Assembly (NCBI RefSeq): GCF_000381965.1
Contig: NZ_KB908460.1
Coordinates: 1-64,000, forward strand
Direction: 5' to 3'
DNA from: Oceanimonas smirnovii ATCC BAA-899
GTDB taxonomy: Bacteria; Pseudomonadota; Gammaproteobacteria; Enterobacterales; Aeromonadaceae
Length of the DNA: 64,000 nt
Shown here: one piece after another, positions 38,166 to 47,479 of the stretch
Position numbering within the stretch: the first letter of the stretch is position 1
How the letters are laid out: each line of letters opens with the position of its first letter
Notes under the pieces: model-generated
What the model was told of the DNA's origin: nothing
Databases searched by the model: none
The model's input: only the letters and a program-made list of their open reading frames with translations
Made by a program: the position numbers and the translations under genes

Positions 38166-38200
38166 CTGAGCCGTAAGCTGTCAGCTTTAAGCTGTAAGTA
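38162..38200. repeat. AGCTT-family short repeats
   Basis: Several overlapping AGCT units (CTAGCTGAGCCGTAAGCTGT, CAGCTTTAAGCTGTAAG) run directly after the PAP2 gene. Similar sequence occurs near 29911, 41848, 53363, 58095 and 58240. Confidence 0.6.
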
Positions 38201-38261
38201 AAACAAAAAAGTGCATCTGATCGCCGGCATGTTGGGACCCGTACCAACCTGCCGTTAACGC

Positions 38262-38476
38262 GGGCAACGCCGATGTCGCTCGAAGCAGCAGTGGGGACTG
38301 CAGTAGCCGACCGTCAAATTCCAGGGATGGAATTTGCCGAGCGTCCATGGGGCGAGCTTGCTCGCCGTGATGAAGCAGTGAAGCTCGACCGAACATTAAG
38401 TATGTTCGCAGCGGGCTTTAATGCTGAATGCCATTGACCGAAGCGTGTCGGCGGAGTGCAACCGTACTGATGCTTC
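38262..38476 (-). repeat. Composite intergenic repeat, copy B
   Basis: Read on the minus strand this begins GAAGCATCAGTACGGTTGCA and repeats the blocks of copy A (29927-30060) in the same order, including CTCCGCCGACACGCTTC, GACGCTCGGCAAATTCCAT, TTGACGGTCGGC and CCCCACTGCTGCTTC. About 80 bases not found in copy A are inserted after the first block, including the palindrome GGCGAGCAAGCTCGCC. It fills most of the gap between the PAP2 gene and fabB; I see no gene in it. Confidence 0.82.
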
Positions 38477-38497
38477 GCCCTCTCAAGCAGCAGGCAT

Positions 38498-38526
38498 AAA
38501 AAAAGCGCCCGAAGGCGCTTTTTTTG
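38498..38526 (-). terminator. Intrinsic terminator after fabB
   Basis: AAAAAAAGCGCC and GGCGCTTTTTTT enclose CGAA. The symmetric A/T flanks allow function on both strands. Confidence 0.9.
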
Positions 38527-38539
38527 ATCACCGGGCAGT

Positions 38540-39754
38540 TCAGGCCTTGTATTTGCTGAACACCAGGCTGGCGTTGGTGCCGCCGAAACCAAAGCTGTTG
38601 GACATGACAGTGTCCAGCTCGGCTTCCTTGTACTCGGTCACGATGGGCAGGTTCTGCGCCTTTTCATCCAGCTCGGTAATGTTGATGCTCGGCGCAATAA
38701 AGCCGTGCTCCAGCATCAGCAGAGAGTAAACGGCCTCATGCACACCGGCGGCACCCAGGGCGTGACCGGTCATGGCCTTGGTGGCAGAGATGTAGGGCGC
38801 ATGGTCGCCAAACAGGCTGTTGATGGCTTCCAGCTCTTTTACATCGCCCACCGGGGTGGAGGTGCCGTGGGTGTTGATGTATTGCACCGGAGCCGGGGCC
38901 GTGGCCATGGCCTGCTTCATGCAGCGTACCGCGCCTTCACCAGACGGTGCTACCATGTCGTAGCCGTCGGAAGTGGCACCGTAACCGGTGATTTCGGCAT
39001 AAATGTGAGCACCACGGGCCAGCGCGTGCTCCAGCTCTTCAACGACCACAATGCCGCCGCCACCGGAGATAACAAAGCCATCGCGGCCGGCGTCGTAAGT
39101 ACGGGACGCCAGCTCGGGGGTGTCGTTATATTTGCTGGACAGGGCACCCATGGCGTCAAACTGCAGGGCCAGGGTCCAGTCCACTTCTTCACCGCCGCCG
39201 GCAAAGACGATGTCCTGCTTGCCCAGCTGAATTTGCTCCAGCGCGTGACCAATGCAGTGCGCAGAGGTGGCACAGGCAGAGCTGATGGTGTAGTTAATGC
39301 CCTTGATCTTGAAGGGCGTCGCCAGACAGGCGGAGGTGGTGGACGACATGGTGCGCGGCACCATGTAAGGGCCGACACGACGCACGCCTTTTTCCCGCAG
39401 AATATCGCAGGCTTCAATCTGATTTTTGGAAGAGGCACCGCCGGAGCCGGTCACCAGACCGGTGCGCTCATTGGACACCTGGCTTTCATCCAGACCGGCA
39501 TCGGCAATGGCCTGTTCCATGGACAGATAGGCAAACGCGGCAGCGTCGCCCATAAAGCGCATCACTTTACGATCGATGTGTTCGGCCGGGTTCAGTTTGA
39601 TGTTGCCCCAGACCTGACTGCGCAGCTTATGATCGGCAAATTGCTGGGAAAAAGTAATGCCGGAGCGGCCGCCCTTGAGAGACTCAAGTACCTCTTCCTT
39701 GTTGTTGCCAATGCTGGAGACCACACCGATACCGGTAATGACTGCTCTTCTCAT
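38540..39754 (-). CDS. fabB: 3-oxoacyl-ACP synthase I
   Basis: A 404-residue KAS I condensing enzyme, essential for unsaturated fatty acid synthesis. The catalytic cysteine is in [11 protein letters not shown] (Cys161), and the two active-site histidines are in [11 protein letters not shown] and GHALGAAG. Length matches E. coli FabB (406). Divergent from mnmC, as in E. coli. A FadR-like half site lies about 55 bases upstream. Confidence 0.96.
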   Translation of the reverse strand: MRRAVITGIGVVSSIGNNKEEVLESLKGGRSGITFSQQFADHKLRSQVWGNIKLNPAEHIDRKVMRFMGDAAAFAYLSMEQAIADAGLDESQVSNERTGLVTGSGGASSKNQIEACDILREKGVRRVGPYMVPRTMSSTTSACLATPFKIKGINYTISSACATSAHCIGHALEQIQLGKQDIVFAGGGEEVDWTLALQFDAMGALSSKYNDTPELASRTYDAGRDGFVISGGGGIVVVEELEHALARGAHIYAEITGYGATSDGYDMVAPSGEGAVRCMKQAMATAPAPVQYINTHGTSTPVGDVKELEAINSLFGDHAPYISATKAMTGHALGAAGVHEAVYSLLMLEHGFIAPSINITELDEKAQNLPIVTEYKEAELDTVMSNSFGFGGTNASLVFSKYKA

Positions 39755-39801
39755 CTATCGTTCCTACTGTTTCGATTTGGTGCCAATTCTAACCATAAAT
39801 C

Positions 39802-39820
39802 ATGGTCAAACTGGTCAGCT
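39802..39820. promoter_or_regulatory. Possible FadR activator site for fabB
   Basis: AACTGGTCAGCT matches the left half of the FadR consensus (AACTGGTCNG) but not the right half. A second TGGTC lies seven bases before it. FadR activates fabB in E. coli from about this position. Weak on sequence alone. Confidence 0.35.
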
Positions 39821-39861
39821 TTCACATAAAATGACCGTTTTTTGCGGCCCCGGAGCGCTCA

Positions 39862-41847
39862 GTGTCTCACCGTTTTATTACCACCGCCCGTCTCGACTGG
39901 AATGACCAGGGAACCCCGGTCGCCACCGCCTTTGACGATGTCTATTTTTCCAACGATAACGGCCTGGAAGAAACCCGTTATGTGTTTCTTGGTAACAACG
40001 GCCTGCCACAACGCTTCGTCCACCACGACCGCGAGCTGTTCGTGGTGGCTGAAACCGGCTTCGGAACCGGCCTGAATTTTCTGGCAACCTGGAAGGCGTT
40101 CACCGACTACAAACGGCAACATCCTCAGGGTAAAACACGCCGGTTGCACTTCATCAGCGTGGAGAAATTTCCGCTCTCCCGCGACGATCTGCAACTCGCC
40201 CTGCGCCAATGGCCAGAGCTTACCATTTTAAGCGAACATATGTTAGCTGAATATCCGGTACTGGTTGACGGCTGTCACAGATTGCAGCTTGCAGACGATG
40301 TCTGCCTGGATTTATGGCTGGGAGATGTGGCCGAGATGCTGCCACAAATGGATGCCGGCCTCGCCGGCCGGGTCGATGCCTGGTATCTGGACGGCTTTGC
40401 ACCTGGCAAAAATCCGGAGATGTGGACCTCTGAGCTGTTTACCCAGCTGGCCCGGCTGGCCCGTAACGGCGCAACACTGGCCACCTTTACCGCTGCCGGT
40501 TTCGTACGCCGCGGGCTGATTGAAGCCGGCTTTGACGTGAAGCGGGTCAAGGGCTTTGGCCGCAAGCGGGAAATGCTGGCAGGCTTTCGACGAACTGACA
40601 CCCGCCTGCCCTGCCCTGCCCCCTGGTACTGGCGCAGGCCCGGGCAGGGTGAGCATACCCTGATAATCGGTGCCGGTGTGGCCGGTGCGGCCCTGGCCCG
40701 CCAGCTTGCCCGCCGGGGGCAAAAGGTGACGCTGCTGGAGCAGGCCGGCGCGCCGGCACAAGGAGCTTCCGGTAATCGTCAGGGAGCCATTTATCCGCTG
40801 CTGAACGGTGATCATGACACCCTGAGCCAGTTTTATCTGCCCGCCTTTTTATATGGCCGGCGTACGCTTGACCGGCTGGCACAGCGCCGGCCCTTTACCC
40901 ATGACTGGTGCGGCGTGGTGCAACTGGCCCACGATGACAAAAGCAGCAGTAAAATCGACAAACTGATGGCCGGAGGCTTTCCGCCTGAGCTGGTGCAGCC
41001 ACTGTCAGCCGAAGAAATGAACAATACTGCCGGCATAAAGGCCAACCTGAGCGGCGTGGCCTATCCGCTGGGAGGCTGGGTGTGCCCTCACGAGCTCACT
41101 GCCGCCCTGCTGGCGGATGCCGGTGATATTGCCTGCCATTTTAATACCAGAGTAACCGGTCTTGAACGCAATCATGACGGCTGGCAAGTACAGACTGAAC
41201 ACGGTCACACCTTCAGTGCCGATAATGTGGTGCTGGCCAATGCTCATGCCCTGACCGAGCTTAAGCAAACCGAAGGCCTTGCTCTCTATCCGGTACGGGG
41301 GCAGGTCAATCACCAGCCTACAACCCCCGTGCTGGAAAAACTGAAAACCGTGGTGTGTTACGAAGGTTATCTCACTCCCGCCTGGCAGGGCCTGCATTGT
41401 GTGGGTGCCAGCTATAACAGACGTGATGCAGGACTGGATTACCGCGCGGAAGACGAAGCCGATAACCTGGCCAAACTGACAGCCACTCTGCCCGTCCTGG
41501 GCGAACTTGCGGCCTCCCCGGATGAAGGCCGGGTGGGTATTCGTGCCGCCTGCCGGGATCACCTGCCTTTAGCCGGCAGTGCACCCGATAAAGATGCTCA
41601 GCTGACGGATTATGCCGACATGCCAAGACGCGCCGGTCAGGCGTTCCCGCTGGCGGCGGATCATGAAGGGCTTTATGTGTTGTCGGGACTGGGCTCGCGG
41701 GGCATGTGTTCAGCCCCTTTGCTGGCAGAGCTGCTGGCATCACAAATCCTGAATGAGCCCCTGCCGCTCGGGCAACCGGTGCTGGATGCCCTTAATCCCA
41801 ACCGCCACTGGCTGCGTAAATTGCTGAAAGGAAAACCCACAACTTAA
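39862..41847 (+). CDS. mnmC: Bifunctional tRNA 5-methylaminomethyl-2-thiouridine protein MnmC
   Basis: A 661-residue bifunctional enzyme finishing the mnm5s2U34 wobble modification. The N-terminal methyltransferase (about 1-250) has VVAETGFGTGLNFL and the DAWYLDGFAPGKNPEMW catalytic region. The C-terminal FAD-dependent oxidase (about 265-650) has the dinucleotide motif IIGAGVAGAALARQLARRG. It begins at a GTG (39862). It works downstream of MnmA, which receives sulfur from TusE, also encoded in the window. Confidence 0.95.
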   Translation: MSHRFITTARLDWNDQGTPVATAFDDVYFSNDNGLEETRYVFLGNNGLPQRFVHHDRELFVVAETGFGTGLNFLATWKAFTDYKRQHPQGKTRRLHFISVEKFPLSRDDLQLALRQWPELTILSEHMLAEYPVLVDGCHRLQLADDVCLDLWLGDVAEMLPQMDAGLAGRVDAWYLDGFAPGKNPEMWTSELFTQLARLARNGATLATFTAAGFVRRGLIEAGFDVKRVKGFGRKREMLAGFRRTDTRLPCPAPWYWRRPGQGEHTLIIGAGVAGAALARQLARRGQKVTLLEQAGAPAQGASGNRQGAIYPLLNGDHDTLSQFYLPAFLYGRRTLDRLAQRRPFTHDWCGVVQLAHDDKSSSKIDKLMAGGFPPELVQPLSAEEMNNTAGIKANLSGVAYPLGGWVCPHELTAALLADAGDIACHFNTRVTGLERNHDGWQVQTEHGHTFSADNVVLANAHALTELKQTEGLALYPVRGQVNHQPTTPVLEKLKTVVCYEGYLTPAWQGLHCVGASYNRRDAGLDYRAEDEADNLAKLTATLPVLGELAASPDEGRVGIRAACRDHLPLAGSAPDKDAQLTDYADMPRRAGQAFPLAADHEGLYVLSGLGSRGMCSAPLLAELLASQILNEPLPLGQPVLDALNPNRHWLRKLLKGKPTT

Positions 41848-42019
41848 AGCTGGAAGCGGTCAGCTAGAAGCTGGAAGCTGACCCAGCGTTGTCTGCCGAA
41901 CAAGAACCATGATTGCATCAAACGCTGTTTGTGCAGATACAACACCAAAGTAGCAGTCCACTCAAAACAGCTTCCGGCTTCAAGCTTCCAGCTCCCCCTT
42001 CGGGGGGCGGGGGGGGGGG
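41848..42019. repeat. Inverted AGCTGGAAGC arms and poly-G tract
   Basis: AGCTGGAAGC units at 41849-41878 are answered by the inverted block GCTTCCGGCTTCAAGCTTCC at 41970-41990, bracketing about 90 bases that show no gene. A CCCCCTTCGGGGG hairpin and a run of 11 G residues (42009-42019) follow, five bases from the stop of the next gene. Confidence 0.65.
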
Positions 42020-42023
42020 TGGC

Positions 42024-42521
42024 TTATTGCGCCGGGCGGATAAGGCCGAGCTGACGGCCAAAGTCGTGCTGACGCTGAAATTCCTGGAGCAGCCCCTGTG
42101 CGATGCCAAGCTGGTGGTAACCCACGTTGTCGGCGACCCGGTGCAGTTGCGTACAGCTAACCTGAGGAGCAATATCGAACAGGGAGCGCTCCAGCCATTC
42201 CGCAGCCAGCAGGGCACGCTCGCGCACCAGACGCTCATAGGCGGTCAGTGCCAGCCGGTAGTTCTGCCACTCCGGTGTTTGCGGCCATTCCAGTGGCTCG
42301 GTCACGGTTGCAGTCAATGACACCAGCACCTGAGACGGCACACAGCCTTGTTCAAGCTGTTCACCACTCAGCTGCCAGGACATACGGTAATCTACGTCTG
42401 CCAGGCTGGGCTGCAGCGCCGCCGAGCCATACACATCCACGGTTTGCCTGGCCTTCAGCTCCATGGCAGCAGAGACCGGCAAGGCAAGCATTGTCAGCAA
42501 TGCAACAAAAATCACTTTCAC
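42024..42521 (-). CDS. Secreted protein of unknown function, possibly DUF922-like
   Basis: About 165 residues from a GTG at 42521 with GGAG eight bases upstream (a second GTG directly before it is equally possible). A signal peptide is clear (VIFVALLTMLALPVSAA). The mature part has two cysteines (EQGCVPSQ and VSCTQLH) that could form a disulfide, and an alternation of beta strands and a long helix. The outline recalls DUF922 (secreted predicted zinc proteases), but the HExxH helix is absent: the helix reads RERALLAAEW. Function unknown; no clear operon partner. Confidence 0.6.
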   Translation of the reverse strand: MKVIFVALLTMLALPVSAAMELKARQTVDVYGSAALQPSLADVDYRMSWQLSGEQLEQGCVPSQVLVSLTATVTEPLEWPQTPEWQNYRLALTAYERLVRERALLAAEWLERSLFDIAPQVSCTQLHRVADNVGYHQLGIAQGLLQEFQRQHDFGRQLGLIRPAQ

Positions 42522-42699
42522 CACGCAGACTCCGGAATGGCGCAAGACGAATATCATGATTATAAACCCGCCAGCGTCTCAAGTCATTTGAGTCTTTGAT
42601 GGAAAAGACCGCAATTGACGGTGCCACCGGCATTCGTAACCTGACAAGTACAGCCCGGCTCTATATAGTGCAGACAAGCATGACTGGTTGGAGTGTTGC

Positions 42700-43647
42700 A
42701 TGATCACAGCCTATATCCTGAATGGTAAGTCCCTGGAAATTCAGCCTCTGAGCCTGACAGACAGGCCGCCGCCCAATACCCTCTGGCTGGATATTCACAA
42801 GCCCGACGAGCAAGAGCAAAGCTGGATGCAGCAACTGTTTGTGGAGGAAGTGCCCGAGCTGGACGAGCTGGACGACATAGAGGCCTCGGCCCGTTTTTAC
42901 CGGGACAAGGATGGCCTGCACATTCACTCTTTGTTTCCTCAGCGCATGGGCAAGGAAATTGACGGCATTAACGTGCTGTTTACGCTGCGTCAGAACATGC
43001 TGATCAGCTTTCGCGAGGACGATCTGGGCCTGATGCGGCTGCTGCGCCATTATATGCGCCAGGACCGGCTGGAAGTGGAAGATGCCCTCGATTTATTGCT
43101 GGAAATTTTTCAGCTGAAAATCGAGTACATCTCTGACCTGATTGAAGACGGCTATAAAACCCTGGAAGACACCGCCAAGGAAGTGCTTCATGTGGAAGAC
43201 TTACGCCAGACCATGTCGAACCTGATGCTGCAGGAAGACGGTAATGGCCATATTCGTCTGGCCTTGTACGACACCCGGCGCGCGCTGCGTTTTATTCGTC
43301 GCACCCTGCGCAAGCAGGCCGGTGACGAGCAGCGCAAATGGATAGATGAGCTGCTGTATGATATTGAATCTCTGCTGCCGCACACCCAGTTCCTGTTCGA
43401 CAAAATCAACTTTCAGCTGGAAGCGGCCATGGGTTTTACCAGCCTGGAGCAGAGCAAGGTGATCAAGATTTTCTCGGTGGCCGCCGTGGTGTTTCTGCCG
43501 CCCACCCTGATTGCCAGCATCTACGGCATGAACTTTGCGTTTATGCCCGAGCTGGCGCTGAAATACGGTTACCCGATGTCGCTGGTGCTGATGCTGCTGT
43601 CGGCCTGCGGCACCTATTACTTCTTCAAGCGCAAAGGCTGGCTGTGA
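42700..43647 (+). CDS. corA: Magnesium/cobalt transporter CorA
   Basis: A 315-residue CorA channel. The cytoplasmic N-terminal domain contains LDDIEASARFYRDKDGLHIH, the long stalk helix follows, and two C-terminal membrane helices bracket the selectivity loop YGMNF. It ends KRKGWL, as CorA proteins do. The ATG at 42700 has GGAG seven bases upstream; a TTG 12 bases earlier overlaps that site. Length equals E. coli CorA (316). Confidence 0.94.
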   Translation: MITAYILNGKSLEIQPLSLTDRPPPNTLWLDIHKPDEQEQSWMQQLFVEEVPELDELDDIEASARFYRDKDGLHIHSLFPQRMGKEIDGINVLFTLRQNMLISFREDDLGLMRLLRHYMRQDRLEVEDALDLLLEIFQLKIEYISDLIEDGYKTLEDTAKEVLHVEDLRQTMSNLMLQEDGNGHIRLALYDTRRALRFIRRTLRKQAGDEQRKWIDELLYDIESLLPHTQFLFDKINFQLEAAMGFTSLEQSKVIKIFSVAAVVFLPPTLIASIYGMNFAFMPELALKYGYPMSLVLMLLSACGTYYFFKRKGWL

Positions 43648-43651
43648 ACGT

Positions 43652-43680
43652 AAGGGATTGGGGATTGGGGATTGGGGATA
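43652..43680. repeat. GGGGATT tandem repeat
   Basis: The octamer GGGATTGG / GGGGATTG is repeated three to four times immediately after the corA stop. The reverse complement resembles the tract at 12941-12983. Confidence 0.65.
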
Positions 43681-43703
43681 TTGTTAACCGAGGAAGGGCA
43701 TTG

Positions 43704-44177
43704 ATGAAATACAGATATCTGGCTGTACTGGCGCTGGCTGCGGGCCTGGCCGGCTGTGATAACAACGAAGTGGGTGATGTGTCATTGGGCTTGTTTACCA
43801 CCAAAGACATCAAAATCGAGGTGCTGACCGATCCGGAAGTGCCCGGCGTCACCTGTCATATGTCCAATATAGTGGCGGATCTGGATCTGGCAGATCCGTC
43901 AGACATGTCTATCAGTTGCCGGCAGACGGGAGAAATCACGCCGGCCATGATAGCTGGCATCGACCGTTCAAAAAGCGGTGAAATCGTCTTCAAGAAATCA
44001 AAGAGTATTTTTCTGAAGAGTCTGAAAATTCGCCGTATCTACGATGACACCAGTCAGAGCCTGCTTTATATCGCCTACAGCACCAAGGAAACCAGCGGCA
44101 GTTACAAGCACTCCATGTCAACCGTGCCTCTGTGGGATACCGCCGCCTATCAGGCCGGGAGCACATTCCAACAATAG
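43704..44177 (+). CDS. CreA family lipoprotein
   Basis: A 157-residue CreA-family protein. The N-terminus is a lipoprotein signal (LALAAGLAGC, lipidated Cys near residue 18). The conserved body runs from VSLGLFTTKDIKIEVLTDP through CHMSNI to SLLYIAYSTK and STVPLW. Function of CreA is unknown. An aggAAGG site precedes the ATG at 43704. It stands between corA and dps in the same orientation. Confidence 0.85.
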   Translation: MKYRYLAVLALAAGLAGCDNNEVGDVSLGLFTTKDIKIEVLTDPEVPGVTCHMSNIVADLDLADPSDMSISCRQTGEITPAMIAGIDRSKSGEIVFKKSKSIFLKSLKIRRIYDDTSQSLLYIAYSTKETSGSYKHSMSTVPLWDTAAYQAGSTFQQ

Positions 44178-44265
44178 AGTTCATATGAAACTTATTGCTT
44201 TGCAGCCTGTTGATATCCGGAGCTAACTTTACTAGCCTGAATGCTCAACCATAGGAGGATAGTTC

Positions 44266-44715
44266 ATGACTGACCATTCCAGAAAAGCCTGTGCCACTGC
44301 CCTGTCTCACGTTCTTGCAGACACTTATGTCCTTTATCTCAAGACTCACAACTATCACTGGAACGTTGAGGGTCCCAACTTTCGTCAGCTGCACTTGCTG
44401 TTTGAAGAGCAATATCAGGACATGTGGGCCGCCCTGGATGATATTGCCGAGCGCATTCGTGCACTGGGCGAATATGCACCGGGCACCTATACCAAATTTG
44501 TTGAGCTGGCAAAGATAAAGGAAAATCAGAACATTCCCACCGCCAGCGACATGCTCAAAGAGCTGGTTGCCGATAATGAGCTGCTTATCTCTACCCTGAT
44601 TGAAGCGACCAAAACCGCTCAGGAAGCCGGAGACGAGCCGACTGCAGGCATGCTGACCGACCGCCAGACAGTTCATGAAAAAGCCGCCTGGATGATGCGC
44701 TCCATGCTGGCATAA
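44266..44715 (+). CDS. dps: DNA-protecting ferritin Dps
   Basis: A 149-residue miniferritin that stores iron and consumes hydrogen peroxide, forming dodecamers. The intersubunit ferroxidase ligands are seen as His31 in HNYHWNVEG, His43 in QLHLLFEEQY, and D58 and E62 in ALDDIAERI. The N-terminus is short with few lysines, so DNA binding may be weak. AGGAGG lies before the ATG at 44266. Confidence 0.93.
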   Translation: MTDHSRKACATALSHVLADTYVLYLKTHNYHWNVEGPNFRQLHLLFEEQYQDMWAALDDIAERIRALGEYAPGTYTKFVELAKIKENQNIPTASDMLKELVADNELLISTLIEATKTAQEAGDEPTAGMLTDRQTVHEKAAWMMRSMLA

Positions 44716-44732
44716 CCATGGCACTCCACGAT

Positions 44733-44764
44733 AAAAAAGCCGCCTTATTCAAGGCGGCTTTTTC
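44733..44764. terminator. Bidirectional terminator between dps and uvrB
   Basis: AAAAAAGCCGCCTT and AAGGCGGCTTTTT enclose ATTC, giving a strong stem with A and T runs on either side for both convergent genes. Confidence 0.92.
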
Positions 44765-44773
44765 GTCTCTGGC

Positions 44774-46774
44774 TCAGCTTCTTATCAGCTGCTCCCTGAG
44801 TACATGAATGCGATCCCGCACTTCGGCAGCCTGTTCAAACTCCAGATTCTGGGCGTGCGCCAGCATTTGCTGCTCCAGCTCATTGATTTGATGGCTGAGC
44901 TCTTTGGCACTGGGCAGGTGTTCGGGCAACGTCGTTTTCTCTTTTGCTCGTTTCGAGCCCACTCGTTTGGTGCCATCCAGATCCATCACATCGGTAATGC
45001 GCTTGTTCAGGCCCTTGGGCACTATGCCATGCTCTGCGTTAAAGGCCTGCTGTTTGGCCCGGCGACGCTCTGTTTCCCCGATGGCTGCGGCCATGGAGCG
45101 GGTTACCCGGTCGGCATAGAGAATGGCCTTGCCGTTGAGGTTACGGGCAGCCCGGCCTATGGTCTGGATCAGCGAGCGCTCGGAGCGCAAGAAGCCTTCC
45201 TTGTCGGCATCGAGAATGGCCACCAGTGACACTTCCGGCATATCCAGACCTTCCCGCAGCAGGTTAATGCCCACCAGCACATCAAACTCGCCCAGGCGCA
45301 GATCGCGAATGATCTCCATGCGCTCTACCGTATCAATATCAGAATGCAGATAGCGAACTTTTACGCCGTGTTCGTTCAGGTATTCGGTGAGATCTTCCGC
45401 CATGCGCTTGGTAAGGGTGGTCACCAGCACCCGTTCCCCTTTTTCTATGCGCAGCCGGGCTTCCGACAGCAAATCATCCACCTGAGTAGCCACCGGCCGG
45501 ACTTCAAGTTCAGGATCCAGCAGACCGGTAGGACGCACCACCTGCTCAGCAATATCATTACCGGACTTGTCGAGCTCATAAGGGCCGGGAGTGGCCGAGA
45601 CAAAAACGGTCTGCGGCATCAGGGCTTCAAATTCTTCAAAGCGCAACGGCCGGTTGTCCAGCGCCGACGGCAGCCGGAAACCATATTCCACCAGGGTTTC
45701 CTTGCGGGAACGATCCCCTTTATACATGCCACCAATCTGCGGCACGGTCACGTGAGACTCATCAATAATCAGCAGGCCGTCATCAGGCAGATAGTCAAAC
45801 AAGGTGGGCGGCGGCTCGCCTTCCGCCCTGCCTGACAGGTAGCGGGAGTAGTTTTCAATGCCGGAGCAATAACCCAGCTCCTGAATCATTTCTATATCAA
45901 ACTGGGTACGCTGGCTGATACGCTGCTCTTCCAGCAGCTTGTTGGCAGAAATCAGCTGAGCCTTGCGCTCATTAAGCTCCGCTTTTATATGCTCTATGGC
46001 TTCCAGCAGGGTTTCCCGTGGTGTGACATAGTGGGTTTTAGGATAGATGGTAAACCGGGCCACCGTTTGCAATACAGTACCGGTCAGGGGATCAAACAGA
46101 CTGATGCGCTCAATTTCATCATCAAACAACTCTACTCTTACTGCCTGATCGTCCGACTCTGCCGGAAAAATATCAATGACTTCCCCCCGCACTCTGAATG
46201 TGCCGCGCTGAAACGCGGCATCGTTGCGGCTGTATTGCAGCTCGGCCAGCCGGCGCAGCATGTCTCGCTGATCCAACACATCGCCGGTACGCAGGTGCAG
46301 CATCATGCTCAGGTAAGACTGGGGATCCCCCAGACCATAAATGGCAGACACCGAGGCCACAATAATGACATCACGCCGCTCCATCAGCGCTTTGGTCGCC
46401 GACAGACGCATCTGCTCGATATGATCATTGATGGATGCATCTTTCTCGATAAAGGTATCTGTGGTGGGCACGTAGGCTTCAGGCTGGTAGTAATCATAAT
46501 AAGAGACGAAATACTCCACCGAGTTATGTGGAAAGAACTCCTTCATCTCACCATATAACTGAGCTGCCAGCGTTTTATTGGGTGCCAGCACCATGGTAGG
46601 CCGGTTGAGCGTGGCAATCACATTGGCCATGGTGAAAGTCTTGCCCGAGCCGGTTACCCCCAGCAAGGTCTGATGCGCCAGCCCCGATTCTATTCCATCC
46701 AGCAGCCTGGCAATGGCAGTGGGCTGATCGCCCCCGGGCTGATAATCACTGACCAGTTGAAACGTTTTACTCAT
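44774..46774 (-). CDS. uvrB: Excinuclease ABC subunit B
   Basis: A 666-residue helicase-like subunit of nucleotide excision repair. Walker A is GVTGSGKTF (about residue 39), the beta-hairpin region includes [12 protein letters not shown], helicase motif VI is QTIGRAARN, and the C-terminal UvrC-binding UVR motif is [20 protein letters not shown]. Length matches E. coli (673). No convincing LexA box is seen upstream. Confidence 0.97.
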   Translation of the reverse strand: MSKTFQLVSDYQPGGDQPTAIARLLDGIESGLAHQTLLGVTGSGKTFTMANVIATLNRPTMVLAPNKTLAAQLYGEMKEFFPHNSVEYFVSYYDYYQPEAYVPTTDTFIEKDASINDHIEQMRLSATKALMERRDVIIVASVSAIYGLGDPQSYLSMMLHLRTGDVLDQRDMLRRLAELQYSRNDAAFQRGTFRVRGEVIDIFPAESDDQAVRVELFDDEIERISLFDPLTGTVLQTVARFTIYPKTHYVTPRETLLEAIEHIKAELNERKAQLISANKLLEEQRISQRTQFDIEMIQELGYCSGIENYSRYLSGRAEGEPPPTLFDYLPDDGLLIIDESHVTVPQIGGMYKGDRSRKETLVEYGFRLPSALDNRPLRFEEFEALMPQTVFVSATPGPYELDKSGNDIAEQVVRPTGLLDPELEVRPVATQVDDLLSEARLRIEKGERVLVTTLTKRMAEDLTEYLNEHGVKVRYLHSDIDTVERMEIIRDLRLGEFDVLVGINLLREGLDMPEVSLVAILDADKEGFLRSERSLIQTIGRAARNLNGKAILYADRVTRSMAAAIGETERRRAKQQAFNAEHGIVPKGLNKRITDVMDLDGTKRVGSKRAKEKTTLPEHLPSAKELSHQINELEQQMLAHAQNLEFEQAAEVRDRIHVLREQLIRS

Positions 46775-46865
46775 GGACCCTGCCTCCTCGAATGCCGGTA
46801 AAGTGTACCCTCAGAAACGGGTTTCAGGCAAAAAACGGCGCTAATACTAAAAAGTCTCTTGGGAC

Positions 46866-46894
46866 TTGACCCGGAACAATCAGGGGCGTATTAT
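46866..46894 (+). promoter_or_regulatory. Promoter of tRNA-Asn
   Basis: TTGACC and TATTAT are separated by 17 bases, followed by the GC-rich discriminator CGCGGCC. The tRNA begins 21 bases after the -10 box. Confidence 0.85.
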
Positions 46895-46914
46895 TCGCGG
46901 CCTCTTCACGAGAT

Positions 46915-46990
46915 TCCCCCTTAGTTCAGTCGGTAGAACGGCGGACTGTTAATCCGTATGTCGCTGGTTCAAGTCCAGCAGGGGGAGCCA
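46915..46990 (+). tRNA. tRNA-Asn(GUU)
   Basis: A 76-base tRNA with encoded CCA. The acceptor TCCCCCT pairs with AGGGGGA, the anticodon loop is CTGTTAA (GUU), and the T arm is CTGG-TTCAAGT-CCAG. Discriminator base G. Confidence 0.97.
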
Positions 46991-47479
46991 TCTTTTGCCT
47001 TCCCGGCACTTGACTTATTCTACTTATCAACAATTCTGCTCGAGCAAAAATCACATCTTGGTTTTTTTGCTTCATGGCTCGCCGGTGTTTACAAACCGAG
47101 CGGGTTTTTTCTGTTGCATTTTTTAATCCATTGATTTTACAGCACTTATTTTCTGTCTGTTTTTTTACCGGTTCAATTGAAAGCCGCGTCCTGTCTGGCT
47201 TCTCACTGGTTTCAATCATGAAATCCACAACCTTATCCACAGAAAACGTGGATAACCCTGTCTACCCCTTGGCAGACAAGGCTTTCCGTTGCTGTGCATA
47301 ACCCGGGATAAAAGGAGTGTCGAACGGGCCAGAACCTTTTTTATCGCCAAAGTTCACAGCCCCCGGGGTAACATCTTGTATTTTTACAAACATTATTCTC
47401 ATCAAAGCAAGATAATCCGCCAGTTTGCATGACTTTTAACGCGTCTCGTATACACGAGCGCGCAAACCCCCTGAAAAGA
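46991..47479. other. Gene-free region with DnaA-box cluster
   Basis: About 490 bases without a credible gene between tRNA-Asn and nagE. The middle carries a perfect DnaA box TTATCCACA at 47233-47241, an inverted near-box (TTATCCACG, 47248-47256) six bases away, and another inverted box TTATGCACA at 47293-47301. A weaker AAATCCACA lies at 47222. The left part is AT-rich with T runs. It may be a DnaA titration or regulatory site; proof of an origin is lacking. Confidence 0.55.

Noticed and set aside
38421..38729. Open frame beginning in repeat copy B and running into fabB antisense
   Set aside because: It merges repeat, terminator and fabB complement, so it is not a gene, although its first residues recur in copy A.
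46775..46865. LexA box upstream of uvrB
   Set aside because: No CTGT-N8-ACAG arrangement could be found.
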